This document shows, in pieces, positions 35,076-44,165 of a stretch of DNA of 48,758 nucleotides. Location: contig JACCRE010000016.1 in assembly GCA_013813775.1 (NCBI GenBank), positions 1 through 48,758 on the forward strand, in the 5' to 3' direction. A program made the position numbers and the translations under genes. The stretch comes from Planctomycetaceae bacterium (GTDB lineage: Bacteria; Planctomycetota; Planctomycetia; Planctomycetales; Planctomycetaceae). Every line of letters begins with the position of its first letter. Position 1 is the stretch's first letter. The notes beneath the pieces were generated by a model that saw only the letters and a program-made list of their open reading frames with translations, ran no database searches and was not told the DNA's origin.

Positions 35076-35322
35076 CGGGCGTCGTCCTCTGAAGCCGTAA
35101 CTCTTCTTCCTCACCACGAATCGCGAAGGCATGTTTTCACGCGACACGCTTATGGCCTATCGGCCCTATTGCCTATCAGCCAAAGGCATGCCACCTTGCC
35201 GCGAAGAGGCCGCCAGATGTGCCGCGGCTAGGGCATACTGCCCCAGGCACCCCGGCGTGCCACCCGACCCGATAGGGCGCGCCATCCGACCGCCAGCACC
35301 GCAGGAAGCTCCGCCATTGCGG

Positions 35323-36522
35323 CTATTTTGGCGGGCCGAGAAGCGCGTCAAGAGCGATCAGATACTCGGCTGCCACCCATGGATAGTCTGAGACTAGATC
35401 TCGAGATTGTAGAATTGTGTCCGTGGCGTCACTTAGCCAGATCGACGCTTCTGTGACATCGGAAGTTTTTCCACTTTTGTGTGTCGACGCAATTCCGAGC
35501 AGCACTGACGGCAAAACGTACACGCGGACGTGGTCAATACGTCCGTTATCTACGGTAAGTCCGGAAATCTCTGAGAACTCCGCCATGAGAGGGACAGGAT
35601 AAGAATCTAGGCTGCCAAGGAATTCGCGATCAAATTCGCTAAGTTCGACCGCACCCGCCGGGCCGAGTATATCTTGAGCTCGTCGTAACGAAAGAAGAAC
35701 GATTCCACTAAGCCCTACGGCAACATTGCCACTATGATTCGGATAATCCTTCCAGAAAGGGCCATTGTGGTGCGTCTTAAGCCAATCAGAGGCGAGTCTA
35801 ATTGACCGCTTCAAACGAATCTTAAGTGCGTCGTCCGGAAAGCTCGATTGGTATACTGTAGTGAGCGCAACGAGGGTGATAGCGGTCGCATAGGTTGACG
35901 CATATTCTTTATCAAGGGTATTCGAATATGTTCCCCACCAACCATCCTGCGAATTCTGTTGAACAAGCAGGTAATCCACTTCTGAATGATCGACTTCACC
36001 GAAAGTTGCCGCTTTACCCCACACACACCAAGCTATAAGCGGAACTTTGTGGGTGGTATCGTCTGGAAACTCTTTATAACCAACGGAATCTCCAAACTGC
36101 CAGTGCTCGATTCGCGAAAGCAGTCCCCGCTTACACGACTGTGCATGAGCTGGCAGTGCCAATGACATCTGCGACAAAGTCCATGCATTATAACGCCCGT
36201 CCTTCATCGAATGCTCTCGGCTCTTTGATGGCTCAGCTCTTTCGTTTATACACTGTGTCAGCTTGTCTCGCAGTGAAGTTCGCACTTCCTCAAGGCTTTG
36301 CCGGGTTCGATTATCCATCGGAAAGGTGCTATCCGAGGTCACTATAGCACGACACCAGAAGTTCACATATCGCAATCGCCGTGCGGCTGCGTCTGGATAA
36401 ATGAGCGAAGACCCGATCAGACTGAGAAGTGCAAATGCGAGAATGACAAAACACTTGTTCCGAAACGACAATTCGGAGAATTCTCTTTTGAAGAGTCTCG
36501 CAAGTTCAACGATCGGACCCAT
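35323..36522 (-). CDS. membrane-anchored alpha-toroid-like protein (QW motif), unknown function
   Basis: A 399-residue protein that I cannot assign to a named family. A membrane helix lies near residues 23-42 (KCFVILAFALLSLIGSSLIY). The rest is mostly helical. Residues 181-197 (EVDYLLVQQNSQDGWWG) fit the QW motif Q-x4-G-x-W found in terpene cyclases and protein prenyltransferases. The following helix STYATAITLVALTTVY and the earlier YNAWTLSQMSLAL and VPLIAWCVWG also fit an alpha/alpha toroid. The catalytic DxDD of squalene-hopene cyclase was not seen, so cyclase activity is not supported. Codon use and GC are clearly lower than in flanking genes, suggesting recent acquisition. The ATG at 36522 has a weak AAGGGAA upstream. 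Confidence 0.6.
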   Translation of the reverse strand: MGPIVELARLFKREFSELSFRNKCFVILAFALLSLIGSSLIYPDAAARRLRYVNFWCRAIVTSDSTFPMDNRTRQSLEEVRTSLRDKLTQCINERAEPSKSREHSMKDGRYNAWTLSQMSLALPAHAQSCKRGLLSRIEHWQFGDSVGYKEFPDDTTHKVPLIAWCVWGKAATFGEVDHSEVDYLLVQQNSQDGWWGTYSNTLDKEYASTYATAITLVALTTVYQSSFPDDALKIRLKRSIRLASDWLKTHHNGPFWKDYPNHSGNVAVGLSGIVLLSLRRAQDILGPAGAVELSEFDREFLGSLDSYPVPLMAEFSEISGLTVDNGRIDHVRVYVLPSVLLGIASTHKSGKTSDVTEASIWLSDATDTILQSRDLVSDYPWVAAEYLIALDALLGPPK

Positions 36523-36802
36523 CGGAAATGCTTTCCCTTAAGTAACTCCGGACAGAAGTGCCGTTCCTCTGACACAAATTGTTTCTGACGCCGATAGGAG
36601 ATCAGCACTCCTTCTGCTCAAGCTAAGCACCAATTTCAAAACTTATGACTCTTTTGATTCTCTTCCAGTAAAGACGAAAAAGTAGCAGTAGAATAAAAAG
36701 TGGCAGAAGGTGGCATGGATATAATAAGGCATGCAAATCACCACACAAACCTAGGGTGGCGTTCAGTTACTCACACGTCAAGCCCTTTTTTCAATAGGGC
36801 CC
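36523..36802. other. AT-richer gap between the toroid gene and guaA
   Basis: About 280 bases with noticeably lower GC than the rest of the window. A weak hairpin near 36783-36802 (GCCCT pairing around a T/A-rich loop) lies just after the guaA stop on the minus strand and could assist termination. Otherwise nothing was recognised. With the toroid gene it forms one compositional island. Confidence 0.4.
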
Positions 36803-38401
36803 TCACTCCCACTCAATCGTCGCCGGTGGTTTGCTGCTGACATCGTACACGACGCGGTTGACCCCCCGCACGCTGTTGATGATTCGCGTGCTGATGCGGC
36901 CAAGAACCTCGTAGGGCATGGGGTACCAGTCGGCGGTCATGAAGTCGTCGGTGCTGACGGCTCGCACGGCGCAGGTGTCTTCATACGTGCGGTCGTCGCC
37001 CATCACGCCGACGCTGCGAACGGGGAGCAGCACCGCGAAGGCCTGTTGGATCTTGCGGTACAGGCCGGCTTTCGTGAGTTCGTCGATCACGATCGCGTCG
37101 GCCTCACGCAGCGTGTCGAGGCGTTCTTCGGTGATCTCGCCCAGGCATCGCACGGCGAGGCCGGGGCCGGGGAAGGGGTGTCGCCAGATGAGTTCTTCCG
37201 GCAGGCCCAGCACGCCGCCCATCGCGCGGACTTCGTCTTTGAACAAGTCGCGGAGCGGCTCGATGAGCTCGAAGCCGAGTTCTTCCGGCAGACCGCCGAC
37301 GTTGTGGTGGAACTTGATCGTCGCGGCGGGGCCGTCGGGGTTGGCCCCCGATTCGATCACGTCGGGATAGAGCGTGCCCTGGGCGAGGAAGTGGGCGTTT
37401 GGGATGCTCTTCGCTTCGTGCTTGAAGACCTCGATGAACTCGCGGCCGATGATCTTGCGCTTCGTCTGCGGGTCGGAGACGCCGTCGAGCGCGTTCAGAA
37501 AGCGATCTTTCGCATCGACGACGTGCAGGTCGGTTTTGAAGTGATTGCCGAAGCGCTCTTTGACCTTGGCGGCCTCGCCTTTCCGCAGCATGCCGTTGTC
37601 GACGAAGATGCACGAGAGCTGCGTGCCGATCGACTTGGCGAGGAGCGCCGCGACGACGCTGCTGTCGACGCCGCCCGAGAGTCCGCAGATCACGCGGCTC
37701 GTGCCGACGCGTTCGCGAATCGCACCGATCTCGCGGTCGATCAGGTTGTTGATCTTCCAGGTGCCTTTGCAGCCGCAAATGACTTTCACGAAGTTCGCGA
37801 GCAGCTTGCCGCCATGCTCGGTGTGCGTGACCTCCGGGTGAAACTGCAAGCCGTAGATCGGCAGCGTTTTGTGCTTCACGGCGGCTGAGGGACAGGTGTC
37901 GGTGGTCGCCAGCGGCGTGAAGTTCTCGCCGAGGGCCTCCGCCTGATCGCCGTGACTCATCCAGACGACGAAGTCCTCGGGAAGGCCGGCGAGAAAGGGA
38001 TCTTTCGCGGCGACGGTGAGTTTCGTCCGTCCGAACTCGCGGCTGTTGCCGGCCCGCACGTCGCCTCCGTGGGCACGCGCGACCACCTGCATGCCGTAGC
38101 AGATGCCGAGGATCGGCACGCCCAGATCGAAAACCTGCGGGTCGGGCTGCGGAGCGCCGGGGGCGTACACGCTCGCCGGTCCGCCTGAGAGGATCAGCCC
38201 TTTGGGGTTCAGTTCGCGAATACGGTCGGCGGGCAGGTCGTGCCGCACGATCTGGCAGAAGACGTTCTGATCGCGGACCCGCCGGGCGATGAGTTGGGCG
38301 GTTTGCGAGCCGAAATCGAGAACGAGAACCCGTTCTTCGCCGGTGGTTTCGAGAAGAGGCGGGGCCGACTCGGCCGGTGCGAGGGCCGTCAATGTGGACA
38401 T
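36803..38401 (-). CDS. guaA: GMP synthase (glutamine-hydrolysing)
   Basis: The enzyme aminates XMP to GMP in purine synthesis. The 532-residue protein has the class I glutaminase with [17 protein letters not shown], the nucleophile Cys101 in GICYGMQ and the catalytic His in [10 protein letters not shown]. It is followed by the ATP-pyrophosphatase P-loop [15 protein letters not shown] and the GuaA dimerisation domain with [37 protein letters not shown] and the ending [10 protein letters not shown]. It is complete and standard. It is transcribed away from the metzincin gene across a 240-base divergent gap. Confidence 0.98.
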   Translation of the reverse strand: MSTLTALAPAESAPPLLETTGEERVLVLDFGSQTAQLIARRVRDQNVFCQIVRHDLPADRIRELNPKGLILSGGPASVYAPGAPQPDPQVFDLGVPILGICYGMQVVARAHGGDVRAGNSREFGRTKLTVAAKDPFLAGLPEDFVVWMSHGDQAEALGENFTPLATTDTCPSAAVKHKTLPIYGLQFHPEVTHTEHGGKLLANFVKVICGCKGTWKINNLIDREIGAIRERVGTSRVICGLSGGVDSSVVAALLAKSIGTQLSCIFVDNGMLRKGEAAKVKERFGNHFKTDLHVVDAKDRFLNALDGVSDPQTKRKIIGREFIEVFKHEAKSIPNAHFLAQGTLYPDVIESGANPDGPAATIKFHHNVGGLPEELGFELIEPLRDLFKDEVRAMGGVLGLPEELIWRHPFPGPGLAVRCLGEITEERLDTLREADAIVIDELTKAGLYRKIQQAFAVLLPVRSVGVMGDDRTYEDTCAVRAVSTDDFMTADWYPMPYEVLGRISTRIINSVRGVNRVVYDVSSKPPATIEWE

Positions 38402-38641
38402 GGCGTCGCGTCGTGCGTTGGGGGCTGAGCGCGGGGGGAAATTGCGAATTGTAGCGACGAAGGGCGTGGGAGTTCAGCAAATCAGAGGGCTTTCGTGCCG
38501 GATGGAACGATGCCCTTGCGAGCAATTTTGTTTGCTATGCTCTTGCCCGAAGGTATCCTAGACATTCGTTCCTAAAGCACAGGCGTGCAGATTGAGTCGT
38601 TGGTTCATGGCCACTTTGTCGTTTTTATGGGGGAGAGTCCT

Positions 38642-39580
38642 ATGAAGAAGGTCGAGCTTGAAAAGCTGCTAGAGCAGATCGCTCGTCTCGTGTCCACCTT
38701 CGACTCTGGGGGCGAAGACGAGGAAACGGACAGGGATGACTCTTCTCGAATCACGAAAGATCGATCACGAGCGGTGCGTCACAATCGAATTGATCCGGCC
38801 GCATTCGCGCGGCGACGCGCTGGCGACGCTTTCAGCATCGCTGACCGGCAAACGCATAAGCTCGGCCACGAGATCATTTGTTCGACCGATGAGCGCGGAT
38901 ACGCGACGCCGCAAAACCGCTCTCCTGCGGAACTCGTTATCCATGCCATCCATGCCTCAGAAGGTTTCATCCCACTGTGGACCAAGGGTGTCACCCTGCG
39001 ATGGAGATTCAACGAAGTCTCAATGGGCTTTTTTCAGGATCCAGAAGCTGCGAAGTCGGGAATACGCGATCTGCTGCGAGACGCCGTCGCCGCCTGGGGC
39101 GACGCCGCGCCGATCGGATTCAACGAACTTCGAGATGCTTACGATTTCGAGATCGTCATGCGAGAGTCCGATCGCTGCAACATCAATGGCTGCGTGCTTG
39201 CGAGCGCCTTTTTCCCGGATGCGGGGAGGCACGAGCTAGTCATTTATCCGAAGATGTTCACACAGGACAAGGAAGAACAAGTCGAGACGCTCGTGCATGA
39301 GATCGGCCATATCTTCGGATTGCGACACTTCTTCGCGGCTGTTCACGAGTCCCAATGGCCAAGCGTAATTTTCGGCGCACATAAGCCGTTTTCCATCATG
39401 AATTACGGTGAGGAAAGCGAATTGACCGAGGACGACAAGGCTGATCTCAAGCGACTTTATCAAGCCGTATGGAGCGGCGAACTCACCGAGATCAATGGTA
39501 CGCCGATTCGATTGGTCGAACCTTTCCATGCGGCCGGGCGAATCGCATTCCCCGCCTCGATCGCCGCGAAACGTATCTGA
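38642..39580 (+). CDS. matrixin-like zinc metalloprotease without signal peptide
   Basis: A 312-residue metzincin. The zinc site HEIGHIFGLRH (about 219-229) fits HExxHxxGxxH, and a Met-turn follows in SIMNYG (about 251-256). Upstream, TLRWRFNEVSMGFF and GIRDLLRDAVAAWGDAAPIGF, then NELRDAYDFEIVM, match the first strand, helix and sheet of matrixin catalytic domains. The N-terminus is a hydrophilic helix (MKKVELEKLLEQIARLVSTF) plus a charged linker, with no signal peptide or membrane helix. The mature enzyme may therefore act in the cytoplasm or leave by another route. The ATG at 38642 has GGGGGAG about six bases upstream, better than the 38585 start. Substrate unknown. Confidence 0.8.
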   Translation: MKKVELEKLLEQIARLVSTFDSGGEDEETDRDDSSRITKDRSRAVRHNRIDPAAFARRRAGDAFSIADRQTHKLGHEIICSTDERGYATPQNRSPAELVIHAIHASEGFIPLWTKGVTLRWRFNEVSMGFFQDPEAAKSGIRDLLRDAVAAWGDAAPIGFNELRDAYDFEIVMRESDRCNINGCVLASAFFPDAGRHELVIYPKMFTQDKEEQVETLVHEIGHIFGLRHFFAAVHESQWPSVIFGAHKPFSIMNYGEESELTEDDKADLKRLYQAVWSGELTEINGTPIRLVEPFHAAGRIAFPASIAAKRI

Positions 39581-39969
39581 CAAGATCGCCATGAAACGTT
39601 GGAGCGTTTGCAGGTCTCACGGTGCCGCGTGGCATCGATCCTGTGTTCGATACCGTCCTTCTGAAATGACATCCGCACCAAAAAATCTGCTGCCAGAGGA
39701 GAGGAGGCAAGTCGCGATCGAATCCGGCCCCCTTCTCCCTGGGGAGAAGGGTCGGGGATGAGGGGTGTGCTCTCGCGTCGTCGGCTGCTTGCCACCGATC
39801 CATTGTCAGAAAGTTCTTCGAAAGAACAGAGACGACGTCCACTCCATCCCCCTCACCCCCGACCCCTCTCCCGAGGGAGAGGGGAGTGAGATTCCTCGAG
39901 CCGAAGATCAAACTGCAATCTGCTGTCAGAGGAGAGGGGATCAATATGGTGCGTCGAGGACTCTCGCAT
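39581..39969. repeat. convergent gap with BIME-like copy 2 flanked by direct repeats
   Basis: The gap between two convergent genes contains a second paired inverted hairpin element. The left hairpin is at 39729-39764 (CCCCTTCTCC pairing with GGAGAAGG) and the right one at 39849-39887 (CCCCTCTCCC pairing with GGGAGAGGGG). Orientation is inverted and the outer span is about 159 bases, as in copy 1 at 11.1 kb. A 21-base sequence at 39684-39704 is repeated with one mismatch at 39917-39937, so the element sits between direct repeats. No gene is supported. Confidence 0.7.
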
Positions 39970-40899
39970 TCACGCCCGCGACACGACATACGCTCGATGC
40001 GGCAGTCTTGAGCGTTCGACGGTGAAGCCGGGGCGGTTCGCGAAGGCCTGAAACACTTCACCGGCTTTGTCGTTGTCGGCCGGGCCGGGATGGGCGTGCA
40101 TCAAATATCGCAGCACGAGCGACGTCGCACGCGAGATCATCAGCGGAGCGTCGCGGCAGAGGCTCGGCCCCATCCAACCGTCTTCCCGGACATGCCATTT
40201 CGCCGGATGGTTCGGATTCGACGGGTGGTCGAAGAGCGTGATGCCTTCCGTCGCGATGCCTGTGTCGGTTTCGGCGATCGGGCCGCTGTAGTCCGTCCAG
40301 CGGTTGGGCTCACCGAAGAGGTCGCGCTCTCCCTGCTTGCCGTCGGAGCCGGTGAGCCGTCCTCCGCCGAAGTGGACGCTGATCGACTCGGCGACCCGCA
40401 CGCCGAGTATGCCGAAGCTCGTCTGGCCGAGTTCGAGCGTCTCGCTGGTCGGCGTGAAGGTCGCCTGGAGTTCGAGAGAACTTCCCTCGTCACCAGCCTG
40501 TTGCGGAATGAACGCGGCGACGAGTTCCTGAATCATCAACTCCTGCGGATCGTGGCCGTCGTACCAGCCAAGCCGCACGGCCATGATTGCTTCGTCATCG
40601 CCGCTGGCGTAGGCGAGCCACTGTTGCTGGCGGATGAACGCCGGTGAACGGCCCGACCAGAAATCGACGCCGCTGACCTTTTCGTGAGCGAACCAGATCG
40701 AACGATGATGATCGTGCGACGGGTCTCCGGGATGACCCATCCGCGTCAGCGAGATGCCGTGCGTGCCGTTGAGCGGATGGAAGAACGGCCCCTTGTACCG
40801 AGTCGCATGATGCCAGCGGGTGAACTCGCTCTGCCGGACGAACGAGACCTGTTCGTCCGGCAGAGGCAACACGCGGCAGCGCGGCAGGCCCTCGGGCAT
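39970..40899 (-). CDS. PmoA family protein (DUF6807)
   Basis: A 309-residue soluble protein of the family named PmoA/DUF6807, abundant in planctomycetes. Typical segments are FFHPLNGTHGISLTRMGHPG, DPSHDHHRSIWFAHEKVSGV, VDFWSGR and the later LFDHPSNPNHPAKWHVREDG. The histidines in DHHRS and the HP/H clusters are well conserved in the family and may bind a metal or sugar. Despite the name there is no evidence for methane oxidation, and the biochemical role is unestablished. The start is four bases after the stop of the small secreted-protein gene, so the two form an operon. No signal peptide is visible. Confidence 0.85.
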   Translation of the reverse strand: MPEGLPRCRVLPLPDEQVSFVRQSEFTRWHHATRYKGPFFHPLNGTHGISLTRMGHPGDPSHDHHRSIWFAHEKVSGVDFWSGRSPAFIRQQQWLAYASGDDEAIMAVRLGWYDGHDPQELMIQELVAAFIPQQAGDEGSSLELQATFTPTSETLELGQTSFGILGVRVAESISVHFGGGRLTGSDGKQGERDLFGEPNRWTDYSGPIAETDTGIATEGITLFDHPSNPNHPAKWHVREDGWMGPSLCRDAPLMISRATSLVLRYLMHAHPGPADNDKAGEVFQAFANRPGFTVERSRLPHRAYVVSRA

Positions 40900-40903
40900 G
40901 CGT

Positions 40904-41260
40904 TCAATCCTCGCGGAAGGGACGGGTCGGCCGCTCCGGAGTCACGGGACGATCGACTTCCGGATCATTGCCGAAATCTCGAGCTGGCTCTTCGTCGCGG
41001 AACATGATCCTTTGGACCTGTTCGCGCGGGATCATCGTTCGCTGATCATCAAGCACGACCCAGCCGTCGTACACGCGACCACTGCCGCCCAGCGTTTCGA
41101 CCGTGCCGTCATCCGAGCGAAAGAACAGCTCGACGGCTCCCTCGTAAATCACGCCTCGCGCGGCGGTGGTCAGGCGATCCGCGCCAGGCGGCTGCGCCGC
41201 CAGCGAACCGGCGAGCACTCCGAGCAAACCCGTCAGCAAAACCGCGGCAAAGGTCTTCAT
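40904..41260 (-). CDS. small secreted protein of unknown function
   Basis: A 118-residue protein starts MKTFAAVLLTGLLGVLAG, then SLAAQPPG, a signal peptide with cleavage after about residue 22. The mature part contains GVIYEGAVELFFRSDDGTVE, TLGGSGRVYDGWVVLDDQRT and IPREQVQRIMFRD, a small beta-rich module that may bind a surface or ligand, then a proline/arginine-rich tail. The frame extends upstream to 41362, but that part has shadow composition, and the ATG at 41260 starts an obvious export signal. It is co-transcribed with the PmoA-family gene and diverges from metG. I do not recognise the family. Confidence 0.7.
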   Translation of the reverse strand: MKTFAAVLLTGLLGVLAGSLAAQPPGADRLTTAARGVIYEGAVELFFRSDDGTVETLGGSGRVYDGWVVLDDQRTMIPREQVQRIMFRDEEPARDFGNDPEVDRPVTPERPTRPFRED

Positions 41261-41414
41261 TGTTTCCGACTCCGTTCTTGAAGAGGTCGACGCGAGATAC
41301 GCTAGCCGGCGGATGCGCCGACAGCAATCTGTCGCGACGACAGTTTCTCGTGACGAAGTCACTGTAATCGCCGGCGATGCGGGTCGCCGAACCTCGTGCC
41401 CTCCAACGACCTCC

Positions 41415-41423
41415 GTTAGAATG
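41415..41423 (+). promoter_or_regulatory. possible -10 box upstream of metG
   Basis: GTTAGAATG occurs 39 bases before the metG ATG. The core TAGAAT is close to a sigma-70 -10 hexamer. The -35 position (around 41394-41399, TCGTGC) is poor. The same nonamer precedes the PerM-like gene, which supports but does not prove promoter function. Confidence 0.35.
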
Positions 41424-41461
41424 CCGCGGTCATTCCAATTCTCAGAGATTCAGTTTCCCGC

Positions 41462-43486
41462 ATGTCGGATCGCCGCATTCTCGTCACGTCGGCACTGCCT
41501 TATGCCAACGGACCGATTCACATCGGTCACCTCGTCGAATACATCCAGACCGATGTCTGGGTGCGATTTCAGAAGCTGCGCGGCAACCGCTGCGCGTTCC
41601 TGTGCGCCGACGACACGCACGGCACGGCCGTGATGATGTCGGCGAAGAAGGCCGGCGTGACGGAAGAGGAGTTCATCGCCCGCGTCAACGAAGAGCACCG
41701 TCGCGACTTCGCCGGCTTCGGCATCGAGTTCGACCACTACGGCAGCACGCACAGCGCGGCGAACCGCAAGCTCTGCGACGAGATCTGGGGGAAGTTGCGG
41801 CAGGCGGACCTGATCACCGAGCGAGACGTCACGCAGTTGTACGATCCGGTCGCGAAGACGTTTCTCGCCGACCGGTTCGTGAAGGGGACGTGTCCCGTTT
41901 GCGGTCTGACGAACCAGTACGGCGACAACTGCGACAACGGGCACACCTACAGTCCCGCCGAACTTATCGATCCCGTCAGCACGCTCTCGGGCGCGACGCC
42001 GGAAGTGCGTTCGGCGTCGCACCTCTTCGTCCGCATCGAGGAACTGCACAGCTTTCTCGACGCCTGGACGCAGGGCGGGCATCTGCAAACTGAGGTCGCC
42101 AACTACCTCAAAGGACAGTTCCTCGGCGAACCGCTGCGCGATTGGGACGTTAGTCGGCCGGCCCCGTACTTCGGTTTTGAGATCCCCGATGCTCCCGGCC
42201 ACTACTGGTACGTCTGGTTCGACGCACCGATCGGCTATATGGCGAGTACCGCCGAATGGTGCGAACGCACGGGCGAAAACTTCGACGATTGGTGGCGGCA
42301 CCCGGCGACCGAGGTGCATCATTTCATCGGCCGCGATATCACGTACTTTCATTGCCTCTTCTGGCCGGCGATGCTGAAGGCGGCGGGGTTCAACCTGCCG
42401 ACGCGCGTCCACATCCACGGCTTCCTCACCGTGGACGGCGAGAAGATGTCGAAGTCGAAGGGCACGTTCATCCGCGCCTCGAAGTACCTCGAGCATCTCG
42501 ACCCGAGCTACTTGCGCTACTACTTCGCGAGCAAGCTCGGGCCGAAGTGGGACGACCTCGACCTCAACCTCGAAGACTTCGAGAACAAGGTCAACGCCGA
42601 CCTCGTCGGCAAGGTCGTGAACCTCGCCAGCCGCACGGCGAAGTTCGTCTCGGGGAAGAGCTTGTCGGACTCTTATCCCGACGACGGTGGGCTGTTCGCC
42701 CAGATCGCGGGCAAGTCGGAAGTGATCGCCGAGGCCTACGAGCGCGGCGATTTCATGACGGCGACACGCGAGATCGTGCAGTGCGCCGACGAAGCGAACC
42801 GCTACGTCGAGCAAACGACGCCCTGGAGCCTGAAGAAGGACCCGGGACAGGCCGAGCGGCTTCGAGACGTCTGCACGGTGAGCCTCAATCTGTTCCGACA
42901 ACTCACGATTTATCTCACACCGATTTTGCCGCGACTTGCGGAGCAATCGAGCGAGCTACTGAACTCACCGATCGCATCGTGGGAGGACGTGAAGACGCCG
43001 TTGCTCGGGACGCCGGTGAACTACTTCAAGCACATGCTGCAGCGGGTCGATCCCGCAAAGGTTCAAGCGATGGTCGATGAGAGCAAGCCGGAAGTGCCTG
43101 CAAGTGACGCAGCGAAACCGGTCGGAAGCGTCTATCTGGAGAAAGAACCGCTCGCGGCCGAGTGCACGATCGAAGATTTCGCGAAGGTCGATCTCCGCGT
43201 GGCCGAAGTCCTGGAAGCCGAGCACGTCGAAGGGGCCGACAAGCTGCTCAAACTCAAATTGAGCCTGGGCGGCGACAACGTGCGGCAGGTCTTCGCGGGG
43301 ATCAAGAGCGCGTATCAGCCCGAAGACCTCAAAGGCCGACTCGTGATCTGCGTCGCGAATCTCGCCCCGCGGAAGATGCGGTTCGGCATGAGCGAAGGCA
43401 TGGTCTGCGCCGCCGGGGCCGGCGGGACGGAGATCCACGTCCTCTCCGCCGACAGCGGCGCGAAACCGGGGATGCGGGTGCATTAG
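41462..43486 (+). CDS. metG: methionyl-tRNA synthetase
   Basis: This enzyme charges tRNA-Met with methionine. The 674-residue protein is MetG type 1. Visible features are the HIGH-type motif [15 protein letters not shown], the zinc knuckle [17 protein letters not shown], the methionine-pocket stretch [17 protein letters not shown], and the KMSKS-type [11 protein letters not shown]. An anticodon-binding domain and a C-terminal EMAP/Trbp tRNA-binding domain follow ([40 protein letters not shown]). Length equals E. coli MetG. It precedes a hairpin repeat and the VOC-fold gene. Confidence 0.98.
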   Translation: MSDRRILVTSALPYANGPIHIGHLVEYIQTDVWVRFQKLRGNRCAFLCADDTHGTAVMMSAKKAGVTEEEFIARVNEEHRRDFAGFGIEFDHYGSTHSAANRKLCDEIWGKLRQADLITERDVTQLYDPVAKTFLADRFVKGTCPVCGLTNQYGDNCDNGHTYSPAELIDPVSTLSGATPEVRSASHLFVRIEELHSFLDAWTQGGHLQTEVANYLKGQFLGEPLRDWDVSRPAPYFGFEIPDAPGHYWYVWFDAPIGYMASTAEWCERTGENFDDWWRHPATEVHHFIGRDITYFHCLFWPAMLKAAGFNLPTRVHIHGFLTVDGEKMSKSKGTFIRASKYLEHLDPSYLRYYFASKLGPKWDDLDLNLEDFENKVNADLVGKVVNLASRTAKFVSGKSLSDSYPDDGGLFAQIAGKSEVIAEAYERGDFMTATREIVQCADEANRYVEQTTPWSLKKDPGQAERLRDVCTVSLNLFRQLTIYLTPILPRLAEQSSELLNSPIASWEDVKTPLLGTPVNYFKHMLQRVDPAKVQAMVDESKPEVPASDAAKPVGSVYLEKEPLAAECTIEDFAKVDLRVAEVLEAEHVEGADKLLKLKLSLGGDNVRQVFAGIKSAYQPEDLKGRLVICVANLAPRKMRFGMSEGMVCAAGAGGTEIHVLSADSGAKPGMRVH

Positions 43487-43526
43487 GCGAAATGTCGGGA
43501 GGGCGAAGTTCGCGAGTTTGAAAAGC

Positions 43527-43586
43527 GTGCCACTGGCTCTGCCAGTGCAGTCGTCTAGACGTTCGCACTGGCAGAGCCAGTGGCAC
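43527..43586. repeat. 60-base perfect inverted repeat after metG
   Basis: The arms 43527-43548 and 43565-43586 are perfect reverse complements of 22 bases. The 16-base centre contains the palindrome CGTCTAGACG. The arm word GTGCCACTGGCTCTGCCAG recalls intergenic repeats I associate with planctomycete genomes. It lies 40 bases after the metG stop and could stop transcription or stabilise the message, but lacks a T-run. Confidence 0.85.
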
Positions 43587-43620
43587 ACACCGGAATTCGC
43601 TTTGGGATGACGGTGCTTGC

Positions 43621-44007
43621 ATGACTCTCAACGTCCTCCAAACGGCTCCGATCCTGCGCATTTTCGACGTCGCGAAGGCGCGGGAGTTCTACGTCGACTT
43701 CCTGGGCTTCACGGTCGATTGGGAGCACCAGTTCGAGGGCGTGTCGCCGATCTACATGCAGGTTTCGCGGGCTGGGCTGGTGTTGCACCTCTCTGAGCAT
43801 CACGGCGATGCCTGCCCCGGCTCGACGGTCTTCGTGCGGGTGAAAGGACTGCGCGAGTTTCATCGCGAATTGATCGACAAGCAGTACGGCTACCTGCGGC
43901 CGGGGCTCGAACAGACCTTTCACCAGTCGATCGGCATGGAAGTCACCGACCCCTTCGGCAACCGCATCCGCTTCGATGAATCGTTGAATGCGAACGAGCG
44001 GACGTGA
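43621..44007 (+). CDS. VOC-superfamily (glyoxalase/bleomycin-resistance-like) protein
   Basis: A 128-residue vicinal oxygen chelate fold protein. The two beta-alpha-beta-beta-beta modules are visible as TAPILRIFDVAKAREFYVDF, LGFTVDWEHQF, YMQVSRAGLVLHLSEHHGD and VFVRVKGLREFHRELIDKQY, then GMEVTDPFGNRIRFDES. It resembles the bleomycin-resistance/glyoxalase subgroup (PF00903/PF19581) in which a dimer encloses the ligand. Candidate metal-ligand positions, including Glu33 or His35 and the C-terminal acidic residues, do not prove an activity. It is encoded between metG and leuS with no overlap, so no functional link is implied. Confidence 0.85.
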   Translation: MTLNVLQTAPILRIFDVAKAREFYVDFLGFTVDWEHQFEGVSPIYMQVSRAGLVLHLSEHHGDACPGSTVFVRVKGLREFHRELIDKQYGYLRPGLEQTFHQSIGMEVTDPFGNRIRFDESLNANERT

Positions 44008-44165
44008 TGTCTGACGGCGGCCGCAACGCCTCTCGCGAATTGGCTTTCCGGACCGGTCGTCATAAACTGCGTTGGCGATGCGATCTTATCTGAATCGCAT
44101 TGGCGGGCTTGCATCCGCCGCTCGCCTCCTGTCTTCTCAATTCTGACTCCCGACTTCTCTTTCAA

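Noticed and set aside
37104-38525. 473-codon minus-strand frame overlapping guaA
   Set aside because: Same-strand shadow in another frame, extremely Arg/Pro-rich, overlapping the complete guaA.
39729-39887. Considered as a CRISPR remnant because of repeated hairpins
   Set aside because: The two repeats are inverted relative to each other, only two are present and there are no regular spacers; no cas gene was seen.
41450-42946. 498-codon open frame on the minus strand opposite metG
   Set aside because: The plus strand encodes full-length MetG with all motifs. The antisense frame has no recognisable domain and mirrors codon bias.
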